Shown here: piece by piece, positions 1-8,844 of the stretch
Layout: each line of letters starts with the position of its first letter
Numbering within the stretch: the stretch's first letter is position 1
From: Rhodospirillaceae bacterium
GTDB taxonomy: Bacteria; Pseudomonadota; Alphaproteobacteria; JAEUKQ01
NCBI GenBank assembly: GCA_016722635.1
Contig: JADKIX010000010.1
Span: forward strand, 310,001-374,000
DNA: 64,000 bases
Reading direction: 5' to 3'
Made by a program: the position numbers and the translations under genes
The notes under the pieces: model-generated
Databases searched by the model: none
What the model was told of the DNA's origin: nothing
Seen by the model: the letters and a program-made list of their open reading frames with translations, nothing else

Positions 1-1197
1 TTCACCTGCGGGATAAACCTCGGCTACAATCATATAATCGGCCAAATCCGCACAAGCTGCAAAGTCTTCAAACAAATCCTTAAGCCTGCTATACCGGTGC
101 GGTTGCACAACTGCAATAATTTTGCCCTGGCAAACCTGCCTAGCTGCTTTTAAAACCGCTTCAATTTCAACGGGATGATGACCATAGTCATCAATAACAG
201 TAATGCCGTGGACTTCGCCGGTTTTGGTAAAACGACGCTTAACGCCACCAAAAGAACTTAACCCTTGTAATATTTGGGTTGCATCCAACCCAATCTCATT
301 AGCAACCGCAATAGATGCTAAAGAATTTTGGATATTATGCATACCGATCATCGGTAAACGCACATTTTTAAGGTTTTTTAATTTCCCCTGTGTCCGATTG
401 CTGAAAACCACATCAAAAGTAGCGCCATTAATATCGGTACGGATATTGGTGGCATATAGATCAGCATCAAGGCTGAATCCATAACTGATTAAGCGCCTAT
501 TTTGAATTTTTTCATATAATTGGCGTACCACAGGATGGTCGATGCATAAAACAGCAAAGCCATAAAAGGGGATATTGCTGATAAATTGATGAAACCCTTC
601 ATGCAAAGCCGCTACGGAGCCGTAATGATCTAGGTGTTCAGGGTCAATATTGGTGACAATGACGATGGTAGAGGGCAGTTTAATGAAGGTGCCATCTGAT
701 TCATCGGCCTCTACCACAATCCATTCCCCACTTCCCAAGCGGGCATTAGTCCCATAATTATTAATAATTCCGCCATTTACTACGGTAGGATCAAGTTTGC
801 CTGCATCCAATAAAGCGGCGGTTAGGGAGGTTGTGGTGGTTTTACCATGGGTGCCTGCGATAGCTACGGATTGTTTTAGGCGCATTAATTCAGCCAACAT
901 CTCGGCTCGCCGGACAATAATGAGACGGCGCAGCCGTGCTTCTTTCAATTCTGCGTTATCATCCTTAACAGCTGATGATACCACAACAATTTCAGCGTTG
1001 CCAAGATTGGCAGCGTGATGGCCAACGGTGACTGTAATGCCCATTTTCTTCAGCCGGGCGACATTGGAATTGTCGGTCAAATCGCTGCCTTGCACCTGAT
1101 AGCCAAGATTATGCAGAATCTCGGCAATACCACTCATACCGATGCCGCCAATCCCGATAAAATGGATAATACCGATTTTTTTTGATACATATTTCAT
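1..1197 (-). CDS. murC: UDP-N-acetylmuramate--L-alanine ligase MurC (3' end outside window)
   Basis: Cytoplasmic ATP-dependent ligase that adds L-Ala to UDP-MurNAc, the first amino-acid step of the peptidoglycan stem peptide. The frame is open for 399 codons from an ATG at 1197 to the window edge, so roughly the last 70 residues are missing. The N-terminus has the Rossmann-like IHFIGIGGIGMSG motif, followed by the ATP-binding GTHGKTTTT loop near residue 110 and a DDYGHHP segment near residue 350, all typical of MurC. It starts 12 bp after murG stops and is the last dcw gene visible; murB, ddl and ftsQAZ, if present, lie beyond the left edge. Identification is secure. Confidence 0.97.
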   Translation of the reverse strand, partial: MKYVSKKIGIIHFIGIGGIGMSGIAEILHNLGYQVQGSDLTDNSNVARLKKMGITVTVGHHAANLGNAEIVVVSSAVKDDNAELKEARLRRLIIVRRAEMLAELMRLKQSVAIAGTHGKTTTTSLTAALLDAGKLDPTVVNGGIINNYGTNARLGSGEWIVVEADESDGTFIKLPSTIVIVTNIDPEHLDHYGSVAALHEGFHQFISNIPFYGFAVLCIDHPVVRQLYEKIQNRRLISYGFSLDADLYATNIRTDINGATFDVVFSNRTQGKLKNLKNVRLPMIGMHNIQNSLASIAVANEIGLDATQILQGLSSFGGVKRRFTKTGEVHGITVIDDYGHHPVEIEAVLKAARQVCQGKIIAVVQPHRYSRLKDLFEDFAACADLADYMIVAEVYPAGE

Positions 1198-1209
1198 AGG
1201 GTGTATTCT

Positions 1210-2337
1210 TTATTCTTCATGGGGTTGATTGCTAATCAGGGATAGAACGGCATTGGCCAGATAATGAACGGCTTGATCATTTGCCAAGGTTCGGGCACGT
1301 TCAGCCCTTGAAGATAATTCGTCCGGGTTTTCCATTAATTCTTGTAATTTTTTAGCCAGTGCTTCGGGGCTAGCTTTAATCATTGACTCTGTCATCATCC
1401 AACCTGCTTTATTATCCACGAGTATTTGAGCATTGGCTTCCTGGTGGTTATCTGCCGCCGATGGTAAAGGGATAAGGAGGGCAGGGCGGCCAACCAGACA
1501 CAATTCCGCAATGGTTGAGGCGCCTGCTCGGCTGATGAGTAATTGACATGTTGCCAACCGCGAAGGGACATCTTGGAAGAATTTTCCAAGATTTGCCTTG
1601 ATGCCAATGGTTTCATAGAAATTTTGGACATTTTCCAGGTCTTCGCTGCGGCATTGTTGAGTGATGATCAATGATTGCCGCAACCGCAAAGGTAAAAGGG
1701 CGATTGCCGGTGGAATAAAGCGCGAGAAACTTTGCGCCCCCTGGCTTCCTCCCAGGATGAGTAAATGAAAAGCTTGGGCTGGTTGCGGCTTGATATAGGG
1801 ATGACGGGCCGCCTGAATAATTTCGGTGCGGACAGGATTACCACTCACATGCATTTTGGACATGTAATCGGCAGGTAAATTAGTAATTTGAGGCAATCCT
1901 AAACAAATGATATTGGCACCGGCCAGCAAATGCCGGTTGGCTCGACCGAAGACAGCATTTTGTTCATGAAGGACGGTCGGGATTCCTAAACTTTGGGCAG
2001 CTCGCATGGTGGGGAAAGAAGCATATCCCCCGAACCCTACCACCACAGCTGGTTGCAGAAACCGCAGCAATTTTTTAGCTTGCCGCAAGCCCTTAAAAAC
2101 TTTCCATAAATTGCTTATTTTTTTAAAAATACCGATGCCCACAACACCGGCCGAATCAATAAAATGCCAGTCTTCCTTATCTTCAGGTTGCCGGAATGGG
2201 ATAGCCCGTTTGTCCGAGATAAAAGCCACCTGATAGTGACGGTTCTTAAGCTCCGCGGCCAAAACTTTTGCTGGGAATAAATGGCCGCCGGTGCCGCCAG
2301 CCGCCATAATAATTAAATTTTTCTGTGGTTTTTTCAT
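1210..2337 (-). CDS. murG: UDP-N-acetylglucosamine transferase MurG
   Basis: Peripheral inner-membrane GT28 glycosyltransferase that converts lipid I to lipid II by adding GlcNAc. The 375-residue protein has the usual length. It shows the N-terminal glycine-rich GGTGGHLFPA motif (residues about 14-23), the mid-protein LILGGSQGAQS motif that opens the donor-binding domain, and the SRAGASTIAE sugar-nucleotide site near residue 270. Its ATG overlaps the ftsW stop (ATGA type), which fixes the start and implies translational coupling. It lies between ftsW and murC as in most dcw clusters. Nothing unusual. Confidence 0.97.
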   Translation of the reverse strand: MKKPQKNLIIMAAGGTGGHLFPAKVLAAELKNRHYQVAFISDKRAIPFRQPEDKEDWHFIDSAGVVGIGIFKKISNLWKVFKGLRQAKKLLRFLQPAVVVGFGGYASFPTMRAAQSLGIPTVLHEQNAVFGRANRHLLAGANIICLGLPQITNLPADYMSKMHVSGNPVRTEIIQAARHPYIKPQPAQAFHLLILGGSQGAQSFSRFIPPAIALLPLRLRQSLIITQQCRSEDLENVQNFYETIGIKANLGKFFQDVPSRLATCQLLISRAGASTIAELCLVGRPALLIPLPSAADNHQEANAQILVDNKAGWMMTESMIKASPEALAKKLQELMENPDELSSRAERARTLANDQAVHYLANAVLSLISNQPHEE

Positions 2338-3494
2338 GGCAATCCTTCAATTTGTCCTGGGCGTTGGCGGGTGAGGGATAAAAACATGCCCATTGCCATT
2401 GATACAGCTAGCATGGATGAACCACCATAACTGATAAAAGGTAAGGTCATGCCCTTAGTTGGGATCAAATTGATGGCAGAGGCAATATTAATCATGGCTT
2501 GTAGGGTGAAAGACAGAAGGATGCCGGAGGTGGCTAACAGAATAAAAAGTGAGGATTCACGCAACAAGCGGGACATGCCGCGCAGGAAAATAAAACAATA
2601 AATCCCCACCACGAAAACGCAAATAATCAACCCTAATTCCTCACCGATGACAGCAAAAACGAAATCACTATGGGCATCTGGAATATTTTTCTTAACTGTT
2701 CCTTCCCCCGGCCCCTTGCCATATAAACCACCATGGGCAAAAGCCGCAAGCGATTGATTGATCTGAAAATTATCGCCACTTTCAGGATTAAGGAAACGGT
2801 CAACCCGTGCGGCGACATGGGGCAAGAAAGTGTAAGCTGCCAGTAATCCAACAACCCCCCCAACCAAAACAATAAGAATCCAGAACCGATGTAATCCTGC
2901 AAAGAACAGTTGGGAAAACCATGTTAGGGAAACAACGAAAGCCATCCCTAAATCTGGTTGCCGGATCAGTAGGGCAATAATCAATCCATATAATAAAAAG
3001 GAGCCACCCCAAGAAGATAAAAAATCTTTCCAATTTTTTAGCCGGGATGGTTGGCGTGACAATAACCAGGCGGCCACCAGGGCAAAAGCAGGTTTGATAA
3101 ATTCGGACGGTTGCAAGGAAAAACCTGCAAGCCTGATCCAGCGTCTAGCCCCTTTAATTTCGCTGCCAATCAAGGGGGTCAGCCCTGCTAAAAAGATCAT
3201 GCCGATTAAAATAATGCAGGATAACCAAAATAACTGCCGCAGCGTCATCAATGAAAAAAACAATAAAATGATCACTGCTGCTGGGATCATTATTAAATGG
3301 TGCCTGGCGAGATAAAAAGTATCCAAACCAATCCGTCCACCGGTTGCGCCACTAATCGACAAACTCATAAAACCGCCGATCAATAAAAGCGTGAAAATGG
3401 CCACCATGGTCCAGCGGTCAACCGTCCACCACCAAATGTTTAAAACACTGCGGTCCGTACGGTTAAAGATTTTGCTGCCTGATACGTGATCCAT
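2334..3494 (-). CDS. ftsW: Peptidoglycan glycosyltransferase FtsW (SEDS family)
   Basis: Septal SEDS-family polytopic membrane protein that polymerises lipid II with its partner PBP FtsI. About ten hydrophobic segments are visible, with the conserved QPSEFIKPA loop, QPDLGMAFV and, at the end, a PFISYGGSSML motif characteristic of FtsW/RodA. I place the start at the ATG at 3494 (386 residues), one base after the murD stop. An in-frame upstream start at 3572 would add 26 residues lying inside murD, so it is unlikely. The stop overlaps the murG start. The partner ftsI is in the same operon. Confidence 0.95.
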   Translation of the reverse strand: MDHVSGSKIFNRTDRSVLNIWWWTVDRWTMVAIFTLLLIGGFMSLSISGATGGRIGLDTFYLARHHLIMIPAAVIILLFFSLMTLRQLFWLSCIILIGMIFLAGLTPLIGSEIKGARRWIRLAGFSLQPSEFIKPAFALVAAWLLSRQPSRLKNWKDFLSSWGGSFLLYGLIIALLIRQPDLGMAFVVSLTWFSQLFFAGLHRFWILIVLVGGVVGLLAAYTFLPHVAARVDRFLNPESGDNFQINQSLAAFAHGGLYGKGPGEGTVKKNIPDAHSDFVFAVIGEELGLIICVFVVGIYCFIFLRGMSRLLRESSLFILLATSGILLSFTLQAMINIASAINLIPTKGMTLPFISYGGSSMLAVSMAMGMFLSLTRQRPGQIEGLP

Positions 3495-3495
3495 A

Positions 3496-4887
3496 TCATT
3501 CCTTCTGGGATAATTTACGAACAATTTGTTTAAAAGTGTCGCCGCGATGTTCAAAATCACGAAATTGGTCAAAAGACGCGCAAGCAGGGGAAAGCAAAAC
3601 TACCCCATCTTTTTTTTGCTCTTGCCAGGCCATATCGGCAGCTTGGTGGATAGCAACCTCAAGGGTGCCGCACTGGCTGTAGGGAATGTGATGTTGCTTC
3701 AAATAGTTGGCAAAATTATCTTGAGCTTCGCCAATTATAAACGCTTGTCGTACCCGGTTTAATAAAGATTCCAGTCCTTGTAAACCGCCTTCTTTCGCCT
3801 TGCCCCCGATAATCCAATAAATATGTTGATAGCAAGCCAAAGCCTTGCCCGCAGCATCCGCATTGGTAGCTTTGCTATCATTGATAAAGCGGATATTGCG
3901 GATAGTGCTGATTAATTCTTGACGGTGGGCCAAACCCGGATAGTTTTTAAAACCATGAACAATTTGTTTTTTATCCAAGCCAACCGCCCGGCAGGCAGCA
4001 TAGGCTGCGGCTGCATTCTGGGCATTGTGTGATCCGGGTAAAGCCGGGGCCTGCGCCATATCGAAAATAGGATGGGTGCTTCCTGAAATATCGTCAATAA
4101 GGCAGCCATTTTTAACATATACTCCCCCCTTGATTGCCTCGACGCCTGAAATAGGGATTACTTGCTGTTGACCTTGTTTTTTCAATGAGGGATAAATTTG
4201 ATCGCGCCCGTAAGCGTCATCCACCCCAATGATTGCTGTTTGCGAAGCCTGTTGCCGCAAGAAAATATGTTGTTTAATTCTGACGTAATCGTTCATTGTG
4301 CCGTGGCGGTCTAAGTGATCGGGGGTAATATTTAACAATACTGCCACATCAAAAGAGAAGGTTTGCATTAATTCTAGTTGGAACGACGACAATTCTAAAA
4401 CATAAACGCCTTTGTCATTCATAGGTTTCAGGTCAAGAACGGGGGTGCCAATATTTCCACCAACTTCTGCAGATATTCCAGCATTTTTTAAAATATGCCC
4501 GATCAAATGCGTGGTGGTTGACTTGCCGTTTGTACCCGTAATGCCGATACGTTTAGTTGTTGGTTGCATCCGCAGCAACAGTTCGATATCACAAAAGATG
4601 GGGATATTAGCTTTTTTCATAGCGGCCGCAACCGGGTGAATGATCGGTAAGCCGGTTGGGATACCAGGACTGATAACCAAAGCTGCCATTTGTTTGGGAT
4701 CAACCAATAACAAATCTACGGGTGTTAAGGAAAATGAGTCAAGCTGCTGGCGTTTTGCAAGGGAATCATCCCATGCCCAAACTTTTGCGCTACCCTGCAG
4801 CAGGGCGCGCACGGTGCTAAGCCCTGATCTTGCGAGGCCTAAAACGCCGATAGTTTGATTGGTAAAACAGGTGACCCCGATCATCAT
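3496..4887 (-). CDS. murD: UDP-N-acetylmuramoylalanine--D-glutamate ligase MurD
   Basis: Cytoplasmic ATP-dependent ligase adding D-Glu to UDP-MurNAc-L-Ala. The 463-residue protein has an N-terminal Rossmann segment (GVLGLARSGLS), the central ATP-binding GITGTNGKSTTT loop (about residues 113-124), LLNITPDHLDRHG in the central domain and a C-terminal domain with ndSKATNAD and LLSPACASFDQF, all diagnostic for MurD. The start overlaps the mraY stop by one base (TAATG); a second ATG directly follows, so the true start may be one codon later. Part of the dcw operon. Confidence 0.97.
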   Translation of the reverse strand: MMIGVTCFTNQTIGVLGLARSGLSTVRALLQGSAKVWAWDDSLAKRQQLDSFSLTPVDLLLVDPKQMAALVISPGIPTGLPIIHPVAAAMKKANIPIFCDIELLLRMQPTTKRIGITGTNGKSTTTHLIGHILKNAGISAEVGGNIGTPVLDLKPMNDKGVYVLELSSFQLELMQTFSFDVAVLLNITPDHLDRHGTMNDYVRIKQHIFLRQQASQTAIIGVDDAYGRDQIYPSLKKQGQQQVIPISGVEAIKGGVYVKNGCLIDDISGSTHPIFDMAQAPALPGSHNAQNAAAAYAACRAVGLDKKQIVHGFKNYPGLAHRQELISTIRNIRFINDSKATNADAAGKALACYQHIYWIIGGKAKEGGLQGLESLLNRVRQAFIIGEAQDNFANYLKQHHIPYSQCGTLEVAIHQAADMAWQEQKKDGVVLLSPACASFDQFRDFEHRGDTFKQIVRKLSQKE

Positions 4888-5975
4888 TACCTCAATTTAA
4901 GGGTTGATAAACCGATCAAGGCCAAAATGGAGGCGATAATCCAAAAACGGATGACAATGGTCGCCTCTGCCCATCCCTTCTTTTCGAAATGGTGGTGCAG
5001 GGGTGCCATTCGAAAGATTCTTTTCCCGGTTAATTTAAAGGATAGCACTTGCATAATCACTGATACGGTTTCGATCACGAAAAGACCGCCAACGATGGCT
5101 AATACAATTTCATGTTTGGTGATGACGCTAATTGTCCCCAAGACACCACCCATCGATAACGAGCCGGTATCGCCCATAAAAACCATGGCAGGCGGAGCAT
5201 TAAACCATAAAAAACCTAAACTGGCACCTACCAAAGCCCCCCCAATGATTGCTAGTTCCCCGCTACCAGGGACATAAGGTATTTGTAAATAGGTGGAAAA
5301 ATCGACTCGACCGACCAAATAAGCGATCAAGGCAAAACACCCAGCCGCTAGCATGGTGGGGACAATGGCCAACCCGTCCAGACCATCTGTTAAATTAACG
5401 GCATTGGAGGCGCCGACCATCACAAAAACGGACATCGGTATAATAAAAAGCCCTAAATTAAAAGCAAAATCCCTAAAAAAAGGCAACGCAAATTGCCCGC
5501 CAATATTTTCAGGGGAAAGCCACCAGATAGCAAGTGAGGCAATGGCTGCAACTATTAATTGGCCTAAAAATTTATAACGGCTGCGTAAGCCTTTGCTGTT
5601 GCGTTTGGTCAGTTTAAGGAAATCATCAACAAAACCAATCCCGCCAAAGGCCAGGGCTACAAATAAAACCACCCACACAAAACCATTGGTGAGATCAGCC
5701 CATAAGAGGGTACTAACGATCAGAGATAGTAAAATCAATACTCCCCCCATGGTAGGCGTACCTTTTTTCGTCAATAAATGGCTGGCAGGTCCATCTGTTC
5801 GAATGGGTTGGCCTTCTTTTTGTTTAGATTTCAACCAGCGGATAATGCGGGGGCCTAAAATAAAGCTAATACATAAGGCCGTGAGAATGGCTCCAAAGCT
5901 ACGAAAAGTAATATAACGGAAAACGTTAAAAACAATGGAGTCTTGCGCCAAAGGACTTAACAAATTATACAGCAT
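4887..5975 (-). CDS. mraY: Phospho-N-acetylmuramoyl-pentapeptide transferase MraY
   Basis: Polytopic inner-membrane enzyme that transfers phospho-MurNAc-pentapeptide to undecaprenyl phosphate, making lipid I. Visible signatures are the catalytic aspartate pair in GFVDDFLKL, the NLTDGLDGLA and FMGDTGSL motifs, and the cytoplasmic APLHHHFEKKG histidine loop. I choose the ATG at 5975, giving a protein beginning MLYNLLSPLA as in other MraY proteins. An in-frame ATG at 5996 would add seven residues and overlap murF further. With the chosen start the gene still overlaps the 3' end of murF by 11 bp. Part of the dcw operon. Confidence 0.97.
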   Translation of the reverse strand: MLYNLLSPLAQDSIVFNVFRYITFRSFGAILTALCISFILGPRIIRWLKSKQKEGQPIRTDGPASHLLTKKGTPTMGGVLILLSLIVSTLLWADLTNGFVWVVLFVALAFGGIGFVDDFLKLTKRNSKGLRSRYKFLGQLIVAAIASLAIWWLSPENIGGQFALPFFRDFAFNLGLFIIPMSVFVMVGASNAVNLTDGLDGLAIVPTMLAAGCFALIAYLVGRVDFSTYLQIPYVPGSGELAIIGGALVGASLGFLWFNAPPAMVFMGDTGSLSMGGVLGTISVITKHEIVLAIVGGLFVIETVSVIMQVLSFKLTGKRIFRMAPLHHHFEKKGWAEATIVIRFWIIASILALIGLSTLKLR

Positions 5976-7379
5976 GGTAGTTTTTCCCGGATTCAATAAG
6001 CTTATTCACAATTATTTTCATACGACTGCCAAGGGAACCTTTGATGAGGATGACATCGCCATCTTCTATATAAGATAATAAATGATCGGCAAGAAGCGTA
6101 CTGTTTTCATAATGTTGTGCCCGTATTTCTTTGGGCAAAGCCTGATGTAAGTTTTCCATCCAGGACCCACAAGTGAACACAAGGCCAATTTTATTGCTCA
6201 GAATGCTTTGATGAAGCGCCGCATGCAGCATGGCAGATTGATCCCCCAGTTCCAACATGTCCCCCAAAACGGCAATCCGGCGACCAGGGGTTTGGGTATA
6301 TGAATGCTGTAAAACATTAAATGCCGCCTTCATAGAAGCCGGATTGGCATTATAACTATCATCAATAAGAATGATTCTTTTATTGATTGCCAGCGTAATA
6401 TGCAATTTTTGGCCGCGTCCCGTCGGGGGGATAAATTTTTGTAATCCTTGGATTATTTTTTGATCCGTGATTCCTAAAGCTGCTGCTGTCCCAAAAACAG
6501 CTAAACTGTTCACTGCCCAATGATCGCCAGTTACCGGTAAAATATAAGAAACAGGTCGCCCAAAATAATCCATATCAATTTCTAGGGCGGAGGGTAGGTA
6601 TTGAATTTTTTTTAACCGTATATCAGCGCCGGTTTTTTGGCCAAAGCTGATGACATGTTTGATAGAGTTTTTTTGGGCATGGAGAAAAAGACGCTTATAC
6701 TCCGAGTTATCATAAGGCAGGATGGCGATTGACCGGCCCTGTTTCATCCCCTGAAAAATTTCCGCCTTAGCATCGGCAATGGCTGAGATATTGGCAAAAA
6801 AAGCTAAATGAGCCTCAGCAATTGTGGTAATAAGGGCAATATCGGGGCGAACCTGTTTCGTTAATTGATCAATTTCCCCGCGTGGTTCATCCCCATTTCA
6901 AAAACCGCAAATTTTGCGGCCGGGGGCAATTGCGCTAAACTAAAAGGCACTCCCCAATGGTTGTTATAACTGGCCTGACTGACATGGGTTTGGCCATTTT
7001 CTGATAACACTAGCCGCAACATTTCCTTGGTGCTGGTTTTGCCAACACTTCCGGTAACGCCGACCACAGTTGCTTGTGAGCGATTGCGGGCTGCATCTCC
7101 AAGTTTGATTAAAGCTTGTAAGGTGTCGGCTACATACATCACGGGCACAGCAGGATTGTCAATCGATTGCTGACTTAAGATGGCGCCCGCACCGGCGGCG
7201 ATGGCCTGGGGAATAAATTGATGCCCATCTTGCACGAGACCCTGTAAAGCAATAAAAAGTTCGCCGGGTTTAAGGGTACGGCTATCAATTGATAAACCGG
7301 TTACCGACCAGTCGGTGGTAAGCGATTGCCCATTCGTTGCCTTTGCTATATCTTTTCCTGACCAAAGTTTTTTTTGCAT
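5965..7379 (-). pseudogene. murF: UDP-N-acetylmuramoyl-tripeptide--D-alanyl-D-alanine ligase MurF, frameshifted
   Basis: MurF adds D-Ala-D-Ala to the UDP-MurNAc-tripeptide. The sequence reads as MurF in two frames: 7379 down to about 6877 encodes the N-terminus with the VTGSVGKTSTKEM ATP loop and FEMGMNHAG. From there to 5965 a different frame continues with EIDQLTKQVRPDI, then DDSYNANPASM and LGDMLELG, the expected C-terminal half. Total length is 1415 bp, one base short of 472 codons. The switch sits at a C4 run at 6876-6879 (G run in the coding strand), consistent with loss of one G. MurF has no common substitute, so a sequencing or assembly error is at least as likely as true inactivation. 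It sits between murE and mraY. Confidence 0.93.
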
Positions 7380-7386
7380 GATGTTT

Positions 7387-8838
7387 TTATGGGGCTTGCG
7401 GGTTTAAATAGTGTCTAGCCACTTCACAATCGTCAAAAGGCAGGATTTCTTTTCCAACAATTTGACCTGTTTCATGGCCCTTGCCAGCAATCAATAAGAC
7501 ATCGCCAGCTTGCAGATGCTGAATGGCCTGTTGGATAGCTTGCGCCCGATCTGGAATTTCAAGGGCTTGCGGGCAAGCAGTGATAATTTGCCTGCGAATC
7601 TCAACGGCGTTTTCTGTGCGGGGATTGTCATCGGTGACGATCACGCTGTCTGCTAGCTCATGGGCAATTTTGCCCATAATCGGCCGTTTTGTCCTGTCAC
7701 GATCCCCACCGCAGCCAAATAAGACCACAAGTCTTCTTTTAGTGAGCGGCCGCAATGTTTCTAGGACACGCTTCAGGGCGTCAGGCGTATGGGCATAATC
7801 AACAAAGACCGGGGCATTATATTGATTTGTACCTACAGATTCGAGTCGCCCATGAACTGGTTTTAGGGTTGATATACATTCCAAGATTTTATGAAGATGG
7901 GGATATTTTGCCAAGACCATGCCAACCGCACATAAGATATTGTAGATTTGAAATTCACCTGCGATAGATGTCAAAAACTTTTGCTTATCCTGGCCTTGGA
8001 TATCAAGGGTAACCAGTTGACCATTATTTGTTTGGCGGATATCGGTGATTTTCAAGTACCTAGCTTTACGACCATAATCAACTAGTTTTAGATGGCGTTG
8101 GGTGCAAATTTCCTGAAGGGCTAGGTATTCCGGGACATCAGCATTGATGACCGCCAGGCTGCCGGGCGGTAATAAATGGGTAAATAGGCGAAATTTCGCT
8201 TGCCGGTAATTCTCCATGGATTGGTGGTAATCCAAATGGTCAATGGTCAAGTTGGTAAACCCACCCGCCGCCAGTTCAATGTGATCGAGGCGAAGTTGAT
8301 CAAGACCGTGGCTTGAGGCTTCCAAGGCAACTGCTTGAATTTTTTCCTGGGCCAGTCTCATGAGATGGCAATGAAGCTCTTCGGCAGGCGGGGTAGTATG
8401 GGATCCGGTTTTTTGGTATGAGGGGCTTATAATCCCTAAGGTGCCGATGCTTGCTGCCCGCAAGCCAAGTGCTGTCCATATTTGCCTTGTAAAATCAACC
8501 GTCGAGGTTTTGCCGTTTGTTCCTGTTACCGCAACAATTAAGGAGGGTTGGGGTGAATAGAATTTTGCAGCCAATTGCGATAATAACAGGCGAGGTTGTT
8601 CAACAACAATAACCGGTATCTGTAGGGCGGCAGACATATTGGTGATGACTGCAATGGCTCCTCGCCGTTGGGCTTCTTGGACATATTGGATGCCATTGTG
8701 TTGAGTGCCATCCAACGCCACAAATAAATACCCTGATTTTACATGACGGGAGTCAGCAGTGATGCCTAAAACTTCTATATCAGGCCATTGATTATCACGG
8801 TAGGGAAGAACGGATGCAAGAAGGGAATCGAGCCGCAT
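7387..8838 (-). CDS. murE: UDP-N-acetylmuramoyl-tripeptide synthetase MurE (meso-DAP type)
   Basis: Cytoplasmic ligase that adds the third residue of the stem peptide. The 483-residue protein has the ATP-binding VTGTNGKTSTV loop near residue 105, a DHLDYHQSMENY segment in the central domain, and TDDNPRTE in the C-terminal domain. The DNPR motif marks enzymes that add meso-diaminopimelate rather than L-lysine, as expected for a Gram-negative cell wall. It starts 6 bp after ftsI and ends 7 bp before murF, so is co-transcribed with them. No anomalies. Confidence 0.97.
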   Translation of the reverse strand: MRLDSLLASVLPYRDNQWPDIEVLGITADSRHVKSGYLFVALDGTQHNGIQYVQEAQRRGAIAVITNMSAALQIPVIVVEQPRLLLSQLAAKFYSPQPSLIVAVTGTNGKTSTVDFTRQIWTALGLRAASIGTLGIISPSYQKTGSHTTPPAEELHCHLMRLAQEKIQAVALEASSHGLDQLRLDHIELAAGGFTNLTIDHLDYHQSMENYRQAKFRLFTHLLPPGSLAVINADVPEYLALQEICTQRHLKLVDYGRKARYLKITDIRQTNNGQLVTLDIQGQDKQKFLTSIAGEFQIYNILCAVGMVLAKYPHLHKILECISTLKPVHGRLESVGTNQYNAPVFVDYAHTPDALKRVLETLRPLTKRRLVVLFGCGGDRDRTKRPIMGKIAHELADSVIVTDDNPRTENAVEIRRQIITACPQALEIPDRAQAIQQAIQHLQAGDVLLIAGKGHETGQIVGKEILPFDDCEVARHYLNPQAP

Positions 8839-8844
8839 TTCTCA

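Noticed and set aside
6870..6885. Programmed -1 frameshifting in murF
   Set aside because: The codons at the switch (GCG GGG AAA TTG) do not form an X XXY YYZ slippery heptamer in the zero frame, no strong downstream hairpin is evident, and murF is not a known case. Base loss is simpler.
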